DNA from: Neoceratodus forsteri
Taxonomy: Eukaryota; Chordata; Ceratodontiformes; Ceratodontidae
DNA: 64,000 nt
Assembly: GCA_016271365.2 (NCBI GenBank)
Contig: CM028129.1
Coordinates: 848,726,501-848,790,500, forward strand
Reading direction: 5' to 3'
How positions within the stretch are numbered: the stretch's first letter is position 1; every line of letters begins with the position of its first letter. Of this stretch, positions 32,030-43,885 are shown one piece after another. Under the pieces are notes generated by a model, which saw only the letters and a list, made by a program, of their open reading frames with translations, was not told the origin of the DNA and made no database searches. The position numbers were made by a program, and so were the translations under genes.

Positions 32030-33522
32030 TGTTACCAGGATTCGGGTGGGCGTTATTAGTTATTAGTACACGGTGCCTCCATTTTTGTTACCCACTACCT
32101 GGCTAGCCTGGGTTTGGGGAGAAAACATTCGCTCGGCATCAGGGCTAGGTTTGCACTTCTGGTCAGTGGCACCCAAGTAATTCCGGACACAGGAAGCAAT
32201 AACTGAAAATGTCCAAACCCAGAGTGGGGTTCTAAAGTGGGGCTTTTATTCACTTCAACACAAGAATACAAAGCAAGATGGACCACCACGGGGCTACCCT
32301 CACTGGATATGCAGATCTATAGAGGTCAGAACACATCTTCTTCATCACACAACAACCCTCAGGTTCTGAACACATCTGGGCTCCCACGCCCGAACTGGTA
32401 CTCTCACTCTTGGATTCCCTGGCATGGCATCTCAGCCAGCACTAGTACACTTTTCCATATGTCATGGACTTTTGGTTGTGACTCCGTCAACCACCCATGA
32501 GCGCTTCTAGCTCTAAAGGGAAAAAACACATCCTTAATCCCACATCTGGGTACTTTCTGCAGACACTGGCCAAGTGCCTGGGAGAAAGCTATAGGTGCCC
32601 AAAGTGAGTCCCTAGAGGTAAATCTGGTTTCTCCAGATTGGGGGTCTCCACCTCTTATTCCTAAATCCATACCCGGCCATTCATTTGGAGTCAACACCTT
32701 TCTTTGAACTCTCTGTTTGTAGCTGCTATCTTGAAATGTATATCACATTTAACAATCTACTTTCCATGTAAATGGTGTCCTGACTTGCAACGTTCTCTAA
32801 GTGGCTATGTCCATCCCTGTTGACCCCCACTGGTTAGATGCATTTCAAGCCATACACATATCTTGGAGTACTGCACTGGGCTGTCCTTTTCTGACCCCAC
32901 AGAAGCAGATATTTTTACACAGCTCTCTTGGTGAAAACATGGGCTCTATGTCAGAGCAGACTCACCATGGTTCGCAGGTGCCCCAAGGCTTCTCATACAG
33001 AAAACACACATCTGGTACCTCAGTACAAATTCTCTAGTCAGTCAGCTTTCCCTCTTCCAGCAGGTCCAGGTATTGCCCCTGAAATGCTGGTCTCCCCCCC
33101 CATTTCTCCAGGGATGGGGGACTGGAACAAACCGGGGAATGATCTCAACCACTTCTACAGGTTTCCTCTGTGTCCTTCTCTAGGGCGAGAACACACACCC
33201 TTTTTCTGTTGTAGCTCTATTACAGAGCTAGGCTCTGAGGGGCAGCCAACTGCAGCATACCTCCTCCTTCCAGTGAGTCTCCCACCAGACTGACTTTGAA
33301 AACCCCAACATTCTAACCTAACTCCCTGCTGCAACATTCCACTGTGGCCTATGCTGCTGCGAGAATTCTAAGTGATGTCATCCCTCCAGCTCAGCTGAGA
33401 CTGAGGACAGAGTAAGACAGTGTGAAACCCATTTAACTGGTGTCTCCCAAGCTGCCTTTCCCTACCTGCCACTAGATCTAAGTGGGATTCTAGTAACCCC
33501 AGGTAACGGGGGGGGGGTTACA
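32030..33522 (-). repeat. Right LTR (5' LTR of the minus-strand element)
   Basis: A 1493-bp direct copy of 26673-28125. On the minus strand it begins TGTAACCCCC and ends CCTGGTAACA, with AATAAA at 32250-32245. Small indels distinguish it from the left LTR, for example an extra block near 32120-32190. Confidence 0.85.
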
Positions 33523-34330
33523 AATGGAAGAGGAGAAATCTGCATCTCTAAGGAGTAAGGTGTTAAACCTCCAGAATGTTTTCTTTCTGGGTTTATCCAA
33601 GTCTGTTTTAAGTAAAAGCCAGTTGTGGTCAGATAAAAACCCATAGGATGTGTCCTGGATTAGGTCAAAATATTCACAGGACACAATAAAATAGTCCAGT
33701 TGGGCATAACAGTCATGACTGGGCGAATAATGTGTATAGATTCCATCAGATGAGTAAAGTCTTCTCAATACATCTATCAGTCTTAAATGCTGTAGCATGT
33801 TTTGCATATATTTTTGTGCCACATTCTTATATGTCTACTAGACTCTGCAACATCCAATTCAGGGGAGAAGGTAAGATTAAAATCATCTGCTAATTTCAAT
33901 TGCCCCTTCAGTAGCCCCATTAATTTATTAATAAACTTCTGACAGATATTGGAGCTATTCGGAGGAAACTAGACATTTGCTAGGGTGACTTTGGCTGAAA
34001 ACAAATGACCAGTTATGATAATATGGCAATCTGATGGATCCACATACTCCTGCATGCAGCTAAACTTGGTAGTGATTGGTAGTAAAGTGACCACTCCTAA
34101 TCATTTGCCTGATTTATACGTGGAGGCCTGCACAGAAAATAAATTCCCTCTTGCTAGCTCAGAATGTTCAGAGGAGGAGAGATGGGTTTCTTTCAGAAAA
34201 ACAACTTTTAAATGTTCTTTACACAATTGTTGGAACATCTTACTCCCTTTCACCAGACTGATAAGTCTATTAATATTCCAAGATAATATATGTGCTGGGG
34301 CTCACATCATGAGCAGAAAAGTTGACCGAG
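33523..34330 (-). pseudogene. L1-like ORF2 endonuclease domain, minus strand
   Basis: Read from about 34310 downward: an ISLVKGSKMFQQLCKEHLKV block with VVFLKETHL (LQETHL motif), VTLANVYFPPNS with one stop, ADDFNLTFSPELD (the GDFN motif), then a 110-codon open frame (33822-33490). In that frame HDCYAQLDYFIVS and LSDHNWLLLKTDL contain the SDH active-site triplet. WRFNTLLLRDADF is the usual endonuclease C-terminal block. The LTR element cuts the reading at 33523; the sense continues at 26672. Confidence 0.75.
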
Positions 34331-35899
34331 TAGCTCGTAAGTATGCCCTTGTCTGCCTAAGCAATAGAGATTTAACTGCATCCACCTGACTTCTCCTTCA
34401 CAGTCAAGGACAGCCAATGAGAAAACCCAAAGCTGGTAATACTGGAAAGCATGAGCAAATTCCCAATAATCACTGTGCCTCTGTGGTATACAGGTATTGC
34501 TGAAAAACATTTTGCAAAACAAGTGTGTCAACCTGGCAACCAAAGAATCAGAGTGCCAACAGGACAAAAACATTTAATTTCCAAAACAGGTAAGTACCAA
34601 TTAATGGTGGGGGGGAGGGGTGCACACCTAGGTGTGTAATTAGAAAACAATGGGAAAAATCAGGAAAGTACAATAAAAACTTAGCTTCCAAGATAGGAGG
34701 CTAGGGATTTCCTACCTCTGACAGGGCTGATGGAGGCCTTGGTGAGGGAAAATCACAGTGAGCCCTCTAAACAAAGTACACAAGGTTCTGTCTGTAAGTT
34801 TTGGGTGGTTTGAGTCCTGAACCAGAGCTCCAGTCTACACGTATTCCAAAATTGAAAAAAGTTTGTTCGGGGGGGGGAGTAGAATAATACCAGCCAGAAA
34901 TCTGGAATCCCAGAAAAATCAATTAGGTAGCACTAGACAGACTGGCTAAGGGAAGATAACAGGAGTGCTCTAAGAATAGATGTAAAATAGCTGGGTGGAG
35001 GGAGGAAAATAATCAGTGTTATAGTATCCTGTTTCATCGAGAAATACAATGAAACATTTAGAATAGATCACAGATAACATCTAATTTTGTCTAGCCGTGA
35101 AGAATCATCACTCAAACGTTCTACACTGTTCATGGCACATTGCCTAGGAGCTAAATAGCAGATTGAAGGGCCTCAAGTTCAAATATCAATTGTCTGCAAT
35201 GGTGTATGGAGATTTGGTGTCTACAGTAGTAAGTCCAGGGCTGGGCATACCAAGGAAGTAGTAGTTTTCCCAGGGTGAAGGAAAGGGGGAAACCACAGGC
35301 AGGAGGCAGATGGGGTGGTGGTGCACAGACCAGTACCTCAAAGCAGCCAGCAGAATAAAGGGAGGCCATCCTCCAGGTTCTACTCTGAGCCAAATGTGCT
35401 AATCAGCATGGCTAAGACTCCCCTCTTGCAGCCTTCTCATCGGCTAAAGATAGAAGAGCTACTGCAGAGTAGGGTTAGTGAGGAGAGGGGCGCCAAACCG
35501 GCCATCCCCTAGAAGAAGACTCAGCGCAGTGCCCCACCCCATCAAAACATAGCTTACAGGCTTCAATCAGTTGCTGCCCTGTTCAACCTAATAAACTACA
35601 ACATATCAAGCTGGACCAGCCCATATCAGGTCTCCCAGCCCCAGGGCTTCCATGTAGCTGCAGTGGTTCAGTAAAGTTGTGTAGAACGGCAGTCAGCATG
35701 AGGTCCTGCAACTTTGTCCTGACTAAAGGCAGCAAGTTGGGTAATATTAAACCTAATGGCTTGGAGAAGGTCCCCTGTCTCTGACCCCTTCTAAACAAAC
35801 CCTAGGTCTCCCTGCACCACAACCCTAACCTGCTAGGCCTGGATTGTTGTGCTGAGGTATTTCTTGTCTCTTTGACAGTGGTTCTAAAGATCAGTAGAT
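34331..35899 (-). other. Probable upstream part of the minus-strand L1, unresolved
   Basis: The stretch lies between ORF2 and ORF1 remains of the same orientation. I see only short frames, a run of G at 34869-34876 and no domain. It may be inter-ORF sequence plus unidentified insertions. Confidence 0.3.
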
Positions 35900-37195
35900 C
35901 TTGAATCCAATGGGTTACAAGACCTGAGGCGATATGGATTCCCAGGGGAAGATCATTGTCAAACAAATCTGATAGATTTCTTTGACTGGGTGACCAAGGA
36001 ATTAGATCAATGAGGAGCAGTGGACATGTCCTACCTAGATTTCAGTAAGGCATTCAACACTGTTCTGCATAGGAGACTAGTAAGCAAGCTGGGTAGCTTA
36101 AGGGGCAAAAAGGTGGTAAACTGGGAAAGAAATTCGTTAGAGGATAGGTGACAGTGAGTGGTGGTAATGGAGTTCATTCCAATGAAGGGAAGGTGACCAG
36201 CAGGGTACCTCAGGGATCAGTGTTGGGACTGGTCCAATCCTATTTAATGTCTTCATAAGTGACGTGGCAGAGGAGCTGAAAGGGAATGTCCTCCTCTTTG
36301 CAGATGACACCAAGCTCTTCAACAGGGTGGAAACTCCGGGGAAGGGGTAGAAAGGATGAGTAGAGACCAGAGAAAACTCAAGGAGTGGTCAAGGGTATGG
36401 CAGCTGAGTTTCAATGCAAAAAAACTGCAAAATAATGCACTTAGGGCACAGAAACCTGGAAGAAACAGGTCTGGGATAATCATATCAGATAATCTAGAAG
36501 TGGCCAGGCAGTGTGACAAGGTAGTCAGGAGAACTAGTGGGATAATGGGGTGCATTGGAAGGGGTATCACTGGCAGAAAGACGGAGGTGGTATTGCTCTT
36601 GTATAGATCACTGGTAAGACTACACCTTGAGTACTGTGTCCAGTTCTGGAGTCCACATCTCTGGAAGGATATAGACAGAGAGGAGGGCAATTAAAGTGAT
36701 GCAGGGTCTGTATCAAAAGTTCTATGAAAAGAGAACAAATGATGTTAATATGTAAATCCTGGAAGAGAAGAAGGAGAGGGGGATATGACAGAGACCTTTA
36801 AAAGGAGGGAGAGGGGGGATATGGTAGAGACCTTTAAATACTTCACGGGGTAAGTAAGATACAGCAGGGAAATATTTTTCATAAAAAAAGGTGCTTAAAC
36901 AAGGGGACATGCAATGAAGCTGGAGCAGGGTAAGAGCCAGGAGAGATGTGAAGAAGTACATCTTCACAGAAAGAGTGGTGGATTCCTGAACATCCTTCCA
37001 GCAGAGGTGGTGGGGGTGAAAACAGTGGTGGGGTTTAATAATGCATGGATAAGAGCAAGGGGATCATAGTGGGAAGGAAGGGGAAGCAAGAAAGAGCCGT
37101 AGATCAAGTAGGGTCTGCAGTGAGAATATAGGTAAGGAGAAATGGGCAGACTGGATGGGCCTAGTGGTCCTTATCTGTTGTCAGATTCTATGTTT
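35900..37195 (+). mobile_element. CR1-like LINE, RT core to 3' end
   Basis: RT motifs are readable on the plus strand with frame changes: a GRSLSNKS-type start, MSYLDFSKAFNTVLHRRL (36028-36080), a VPQGSVLG motif near 36210 and LFADDTKLF (36295-36321), an intact catalytic pair. Next come [62 protein letters not shown] (36385-36660) and a broken C-terminus. The 3' end GGATGGGCCTAGTGGTCCTT followed by GATTCTATGTTTCTG (37155-37196) matches, inverted, the copy at 51915-52787. It interrupts the minus-strand L1 between ORF1 and ORF2. Confidence 0.75.
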
Positions 37196-37379
37196 CTGTG
37201 TTTCTAATATTATACCAAATAATCATAACACATGGTCCTCTAAGGCAAGCTATCTGGATTTGTATGTGAGCTACTTAAGGAGGTTTTTATTGTCTGTAGC
37301 ACCTCGATCGATGTACTTTGTCCTGGGTAAAAAGTGTTGTCCCAGGCTCTCTATCTTATGGTTGCACATCTGGTGAGGT

Positions 37380-37900
37380 CCATTGTCTTGGTCTCTGTGA
37401 GTCTGATCCCAAGGATGACAGAGGAGGAGAACGGATTGCTATGCTGTAGCACTCAAAGTCTTGTTTAACATCCTGAGACATATGATGCAAGATTTCTCTT
37501 TCAGGAAAGAGCACTCTAAGCTTCATGGGATATGGTGTCTGAAAGTGGATTCCTTTCTGTTTTAAGGCATAGAGGAATGGGGTAAGCTCGGCACTGCTGT
37601 TGAATAGCTAGAGCGAAGTTGTGATACAGGTACATCTGTACTTCCTTATGTTTAACATCTTTTTGCCACCATATGGTGTCTGAAAGTGGATTCCTTTCTG
37701 TTTTGAGGCATAGAGGAATGGGGTGTAAGCTCGTCACTACTGTTGAATAGCTAGAGCAAAGCTGTGCTCCAGGTACATTTGTACTTCTTATGTTTAACAG
37801 CTTTTTGCCTCTTTAAGCCCCGACCCCATCTAGAGGTTTCCAAGTGGCAACAAATTTGGGAGAGGTGAACACCACATCCTAAGCAACCACAGTCCAAGGA
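37380..37900 (-). pseudogene. L1-like ORF1 C-terminal domain, with internal duplication
   Basis: The minus frame at 37737-37516 reads KEVQMYLYHNFALAIQQ, and neighbouring frames read IHFQTPYPMKLRVLFPE, resembling the C-terminal domain of L1 ORF1 (the GIxYxLxYPAKLRV motif). A block of about 141 bp is duplicated in tandem (37530-37670 and 37671-37811), so part of the domain occurs twice. It belongs with the RRM fragment at 41740-42250. Confidence 0.6.
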
Positions 37901-38985
37901 GCTACAATAGAATAACTCATTACCTGGCTCATTGATTTGTTGTGACTGGAGATCACAGTAACCAGGGAACCAACTCTGCTGCTAGGATGTTCAGGAGGCT
38001 GCAGGGGAGAACTGGTTAGCAGGCAAGCATGCACTCACATTGATTAAGTTTATTGTCTGATCCAAGATCAAAATGCAAAAATGATATAATTAAACTTGAA
38101 AAACAAGAGCAACCACTCCATGGAGCAGAGGATATGAAGTACAGTAGAATTCTTTCACAGACACAGCTGGAAAATCTTCTGCAACATTGTCTTGAGCTAA
38201 CAGACTAGTTATTTCATGTAGATCTCCCTTAAGCTGTGAAGGCTAGATCCCTGGCAGCATCTTTTGGAGCTGAAAAGAGGCCTCTGCTTGAGGTAGCTTG
38301 ACACTTTTACTCTTTATTCAATCCTGTCTCATTCCTCAGCTTTCTCTTTCAGCCGCTTCATTTCTTTTACAAACAGTCTGTTCCTTGCAATCCCTTTAAC
38401 ATACACTTCTCTCTGGGCTAATGACAGCACAATATGTTTGTACTGTCCTAAACCCTCTAACACTTTCCATTTCCTTCCACTCTGCCTGGTTGCACACTTT
38501 CTCCACCCGGGGGCTAATTCTTATGGAGCATTCCCTTTTTCTTTCAAAGCAGTCTTAGCTCAATAAATTTCAATTGATGTTCTTTAGCAAGAACCAAACC
38601 ACCAGAACCCTTTCAGACATCTAATTGCTGATGCCTCGGCCGGCAGCTGGACCTTATTCCAGCGTATTTGGGGTCCCCAGACCTGATCCCAGTCCTCACA
38701 GCATACTCCGCTCATGCAGCGATTCCAACCTCTGAACTGACTCAACAGGGGTGCCTCTGCCAGCGCCACACCAGATCACTCAATGGGCTGCCACCCTGCT
38801 GGAGTCCCAAACATCACTCCCCCAAATGGACTTTCCCTGCCTCCACAAGCAGCTCATCCTGTGGGTCTCAACTCTGCGGTGGTCTCCAGACTGGGGATGG
38901 GGTAACTCTGCCACCGTTATGCCCTCAACTGTAAGGGCTGCCACTTCCAAGCCACGCACCAGGCCCTACTGCCATAACAGGCCTG
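37901..38985. other. Unassigned DNA left of the inverted hAT-type element
   Basis: No domain or terminal repeat is recognised. The plus-strand frames at 38668-39029 show no motif. The sequence at 38640-38985 continues logically after 41230 once the hAT-type element is removed. Confidence 0.35.
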
Positions 38986-38993
38986 CCCACAGT

Positions 38994-41229
38994 CAGAGAT
39001 GGGCGAAGTGGCCCCAATTCACTCCGTGAAGTGGAAAGCGTAGTGAAAGTGAATTCACGGAGTGCTCCGCAACACAAAGCGGAGTACTTTGCGTTATTAA
39101 TGGGTAACGCGAAGTCCATTGAAAACAATGGCTTCACGTTACTCTGCCTTCCCAAACCACTACTTCACTAATTCTTAAGGTGAAGTACATTGAAAGCAAT
39201 GTACTTCGCCTTGTTTTTAAGCTCCAAGGCGAATTTTGCAGTGATTCATGGGAGTTGAGGTAACATGGGCTCTAGATTGTTCTGCACAACCTCGGTTTGG
39301 GGTAGTGTGTGTAGGAAGCTGTAGGAGACAGTCTGCTCTTAGAGCTCTTTGTGATTCAAACCTTCTAAAAGCTGTTAAAAAAGCCTTTTTGAGTCATTTT
39401 TTTTTTCCTGAAACTTTAGTTCATCGCTTATTGGAAACCCTCCTGTGCTCATATCATCGCGGGTTTATTGTTTGTGGGTGTATTTTGAATGCTAATGTAC
39501 AACATTCAGTCTGTGTACTGAGAGACAGTGGAAGTGTGCTTTGGGGAAGGGGCTTATCTGTGGTGTAGGTAGATTAACTTGGAGAAAAACAGTGCTTTCT
39601 GTTTTGGTGATATTTTTCTTGTATAACTGTGTTAATGTACACCCAGTAATATTTTCAATAATTCTTGCCATTTTTTTTCTGATTGTTGTGGTGCAGCAGT
39701 GCATAATTTTAGTTTGTTTAAAATATGTGGTTATATTACTGAAGTTTTCAATTTGCTATGCATTACTTAATGTGTGTGTGAGTATGTGTGTGACGCGTGT
39801 CATCAAATCAGACACCTTTTATTGTGTCACATAATTTCAGCAATGTGAACCTGCTATCCACTGCAGCTGTGTAATTTTTTGTATTTCTTTGTGGTATCTT
39901 TACTGGTACTCGTACTAGTGACTCTTACTGCAGCAGTGCAGTACACTGCCCCCACAGCCCACCCAACGGCGCAAAGATATTCTTTTCCAGATTTGAATTT
40001 CTGATGGTGAGCACTGGTTAGGTGTTATGCCTTTGCATCTGCATCTCTTCAGTGCACAGTGCAATCTTAATCTGTCTGTACATTTGCATCTCTTTAAGGC
40101 CCAATTTGCATCTCTAACTTAAGTCACAGTTGTTTCTTTGGATTCCCTTTAGAGTACTGAACAGGCATTGTGCATAATTAGGCATGAACATTGTACTCAT
40201 TAATATGCGTTTTTAAGTCAGGACCATCATCAGGAGTCACTCGTGATACAAATCATGTTCTTCATCATCACGGTCACAAATGCAGTCACAAATTACAATT
40301 TACAATCACGTCACGAATCACAACATTAATATTTTTACTAGTTACTTGGATGTATTGTAAGCCTATTTTGTAGTATCTCTCCAGGCTTCACCACCCCACC
40401 ATTGTACTCATTAATAAGTGTTTTTAAGTCAGGGAGTTGGACGGTGTCTGCAGTACATACACAGACTGGAAAGAAAACTGCACCCATGCAGTTTAGCACA
40501 GTATACTTCCACTGCTCAGAATACATACGGAAGGCAACAAAAAAAAGGGCATAATTACATACAATGGTTGGGGATGGTGGAGGAATACATTTGATAACAC
40601 AGCAAGGAAGGTGTGGGGTGCACATGGTGTGAGGAAAAAAAAACTAATGTGGGATCCCATGGTGATCCAGCAGCAGTTCCTGCATGGACATAATTTGCAA
40701 CTGATTTCCCTCTATGTAAGAAAAATAAAATTTACAGAAAGAACAAATTAAGTAAAAAAGAGTACAGACAGAAAAGACAAAAAAATGTAGCTTTTAAAAA
40801 AGCTGTTGGGTCTAAATCAAAATTTAAATCTCCTCCTCGTTCTGATCTCAAAGTATCAGCAGTCACAAAACACACTCCTCTCTCTCCGACTGCACAGGAG
40901 AAAGTAAAAGTGTCTGCTTGTATGATTCATTTTCTTCCTGCCTAGCTAAAGAGCATGTGACTTATAGTACTGTAAGCCATGTGATGTGTGGGGGTGCTGC
41001 TAAATCTGAAATGCCAAGCGGATCATTTAGAATCATAATGAGGAAAACAAAGTCCATTAAAAACAATGACTTCGCCTTACTTCGCATTGCCATTCCTCCT
41101 TAACACGAAGTGGTAATGACAAGGCGGAGTGAGCACTTTGCATTGCCCACTCCACGTAGCGGAGTGGCAACGTGAAGTGCCCACTTCGTGTTCACTTCGC
41201 CGGTGGAATTTAAATTCGCTTTATCTCTA
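38994..41229 (+). mobile_element. Non-autonomous hAT-type element, 2.24 kb, perfect TSD
   Basis: CCCACAGT occurs immediately outside both ends (38986-38993 and 41230-41237). The left end is CAGAGATGGGCGAAGTGG; the right end, read inward, is TAGAGATAAAGCGAATTT. Eight-base duplications and a CAGAGATG/TAGAGATG start are hAT-like. Subterminal regions are full of CTTCGCC/GGCGAAG and AAGTGG words. The centre has iterated GTGAC/ATTTGTGAC words (40230-40330). No transposase is encoded, so it would have moved by another element's enzyme. The same sequence, inverted and partly duplicated, forms 3330-7055. Confidence 0.85.
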
Positions 41230-41237
41230 CCCACAGT

Positions 41238-41739
41238 AAACCATCTGACCCAACAGCTGAACTCACCCACAGGCAATCTCTCTATTAGGGCTTTAGACCC
41301 TGTCGGTGCTTATGCTATCAAGGTGCAGAAGTTCACATGGCGGGCCTCCATTTTCATTTCTTCTCCCCGGGCTTTGGCTCCCAAATGCACTGACAGTCCT
41401 CTTTCTTTGCTCCAGTGCTCCCCTTTACTTTAAACCTAAACCATCTCTATCCATTGTGGGTCTTCAAGGGTGGAGGGCTGGAGTGGCAAGCAGACCACCC
41501 CAGCCCCGCCACGGTCCTCTGGCCAAACTTGTGGACCAAACCTCCCCGACTCCTCTCTCCCTAGGTCTGTCTCTCAGAATCCTCCAGAGTCTAATCTCTA
41601 TTCCTATTTTTACCTCCTGATATGGCCCCACCTGCAGGCAGCAAGCAGGCTCACTTCCAGACTTCATGGCACCACTAGCTCTTCCTGCCTAGCTACACTT
41701 AGCAACCAGCCCAACTACACCTAGCAACCTAAAATTAAC
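41238..41739. other. Unassigned DNA right of the hAT-type element
   Basis: Overlapping plus-strand frames (up to 104 codons) have no recognisable domain. The sequence resumes directly from 38985 across the element. Confidence 0.35.
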
Positions 41740-42250
41740 TAGTAAGCTCCCAAAGAGTACTTACACCTCCATGCAATCAGAAGGACCTATTCTTTCACTT
41801 GAGGCCACAGGAATTTTATAATTGTGGAGCATTGGCATTCACCTAGGGCTGGTTTCAGGCGCAGTGCTCAATGCCCATGCTCTAAGTGTGGGTCAGCTAT
41901 AAGCTGCAGGGAGTCCCATAACAGTTTTTCAACAAATGCAGGAATTAAAGATGTTTCTTCTCCCTCTGGGACCCCATATATACACAGATTCATGCAACAA
42001 AGTCTGCCCTCAAGGTCTTGCTGCTTGTTTGTTGTCTAATTTTTACAAGTCTATGGTGGAGTTGCAACAGAAAGTCAGCCATTTTATTGGTTTTATTTCA
42101 GATAGTGCTGTGGTAGCCTCCTGAAGGTCCTTGTTATCCTGTTTTAGTTGTGTTTATCTCTTGCTGCCTCTGTATCATGCCATCCCTGACCTGCATGCGG
42201 AAGGCAATGAGCTCTGACAGCAGCTGGTAATTTGTCTCCTTGAGAGGTAA
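41740..42250 (-). pseudogene. L1-like ORF1, coiled-coil/RRM part
   Basis: Reading minus from 42250: a helical stretch (DNKDLQEATTALSE), then QDLEGRL and LCIYGVPEGEE (about 42025-41960), the coiled-coil/RRM junction of L1 ORF1 (DLENRSRRNNLRIRGIPEGE). FVEKLLWDSLQLIADPHLEH, an ALRLKP block and IIKFLWPQVKE follow, all in RRM order. Stops and one shift are present. The C-terminal domain of the same ORF is at 37900-37380, separated by unassigned DNA and the hAT-type element. Confidence 0.7.
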
Positions 42251-43619
42251 GGACCCAGGTTGTTAGTGGGGAGAGGAGGCTGCACTCTCTGCTACTGATC
42301 ATGTGGATTGTTGTGATCTCGCCAGTAAGTCTAGCATTGGCTGTGCATACTGTTTGTTCTTTTCCTCAGATCCCTGTGATTGTTATCTCACACACTAGGG
42401 GTCTCTCTGCCTCAACCACTAGCAAGGAGCAGGTTAAAATGCAATGTATTAGGTGAGAGCTCCAGAGCTCGAAGTTAAGTTGGTCATCAAGGTCAGTGAT
42501 GAAGTCTCGGCAGCTGAAGTCTTAAATTCTACAGCAACAGGTGCCACTGAGTCAATCTGCATGACTAAAGTTTCCCCCAGAGCATGGGACATTCTCACCC
42601 AATGGTCAGAAAGAGAAGGACCCTGCCAGAGTCAAGGGATCCAGCCTGAAGATGCAGACTTTGAAGGGGCAGAGTGAGACTGTCAGCTTCCAGGGCAGGG
42701 GAGCCCTGGAAGCCTGGATATGGTCATGTCTGGCATGCATCCAATGCAAGAATGTAGTAGGAGGCTGATGGAGAAACCTTATGGCCATGGGAGTAAACCA
42801 GGATAGAGTGGAACAAGGTATGACTGAATGACTGACTGAAGGCATGATAGCCAACTGAGAATGAACTGGGACCGAAGAAATGGAATGAAATAATGGCAGA
42901 CACATGTCAACCAATTTCAAAGAACATACATTGAACCGCTATGCTGCAGTTGCTGGTGCAGTAAGTACTGGACTGAGTATGGTAAAATGGAACAGAATGT
43001 GGCAAATGAAAAGGGTTAAAGCTATTGCCATAAGAGTAGCAGGTCTGCTGCAAATAGAAGGCAGTCTTGTTGTAAAATAAAACGGGATGCAAGGATCTTG
43101 GGGCTAGGAGTAAATTGCTTAAAGGAGTAGCAGAGGAAGGGTACTAGGACCCTGATTCAGTAGCCAGCTACAACCACTGGAGGTTACTAGGGCAGCCTGC
43201 ACGACTGCTGGAGCCCTACAGAAATGCTCCAAATTTACCATTTGTCTGTTGCTGAATGAGTGATTGACTGCTACTAACATCGCCAACCCAGGAGAGCACA
43301 GTATGGAGAACTCACCAGGTCCAGCAAAGGAATGGCAGCAGAACAAAAAAGGATTTACATCTGGCCTAAGAGGGAGAGTCAAAAAATCCCAAAGGAGGTA
43401 GATGGGAATGGCAGAAGGCAACAGACAAAGAAGAGCAGAGGGATGCATGGAGGCAACTGACCATGCAGCGGCACAGGTACTGGGGGAGTAAACAAAAAGG
43501 CCACTGCAAGGCAAAAGCAACAACAATTCTGACCAGCCAGGGATGCTTGGACATGAGCAACTTTAACCATGTAGAAGGGGCATGGTATATACAGTATCAC
43601 CCTCTCCCCCTACAAACTG
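42251..43619. other. Unassigned DNA with a dispersed repeat at the right end
   Basis: No gene is recognised. 43540-43600 (GATGCTTGGACATGAG, TTTAACCATGTAGAAGGGGC) is shared with 12535-12600. Several minus frames of 60-135 codons lack motifs and sit on purine-rich DNA. Confidence 0.4.
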
Positions 43620-43885
43620 TAGGTTAAGCTTTTTGACTTCCAAAAGTTTCCCCGTTATCAGTATCAGGCTCTCCAACCTATGGTTTTCAAGGGTTTCCTA
43701 GTTCCCCTTTGTGTAAGGTAATCATATTTGCACCCTTCCAGTCCTCAGGCTCTGCATCTATTGCTACAGATTCTCCTCAGAGGACTACCAGTGGCTCTGC
43801 TAGCACCTGTCTTATTTCCTTTAACACCCTAAAGTGAATCTTGTATGGCCCTGGTGATTTATTACCTTTACAGAAATATAAGTGT
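43620..43885 (-). mobile_element. CR1/L2-like LINE scrap
   Basis: On the minus strand GNKSPGPYKIHFRVLKEI (about 43872-43818) is the NKSPGPDGIHPRVLKEL motif ahead of the reverse transcriptase in CR1/L2-type LINEs. The remainder is degenerate. Confidence 0.6.

Larger units (their letters stand above)
26669..33526 (-). mobile_element. Long-LTR retroelement with two small ORFs and no gag-pol-env
   Basis: Two direct copies of about 1.45-1.49 kb (26673-28125 and 32030-33522) bound a 3.9-kb interior. A 4-bp direct repeat AATG lies outside both (26669-26672 and 33523-33526). The LTRs start TG and end CA on either strand (TGTTACC...GGTTACA). The primer-site and purine-tract positions show that transcription runs on the minus strand: 32026-32001 resembles a tRNA-Thr complement next to the right LTR, and GATGAGGGTGGG adjoins the left LTR. 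The interior codes for two overlapping open frames only. It lies inside a minus-strand L1 ORF2. The LTRs are roughly 93% alike by eye, so the insertion is not recent. The retrovirus-like class is unclear. Confidence 0.8.

Noticed and set aside
38668..39029. Possible host exon with Pro/Ser-rich frames
   Set aside because: No domain, no splice-site pair, and overlapping frames in the same stretch are equally open.
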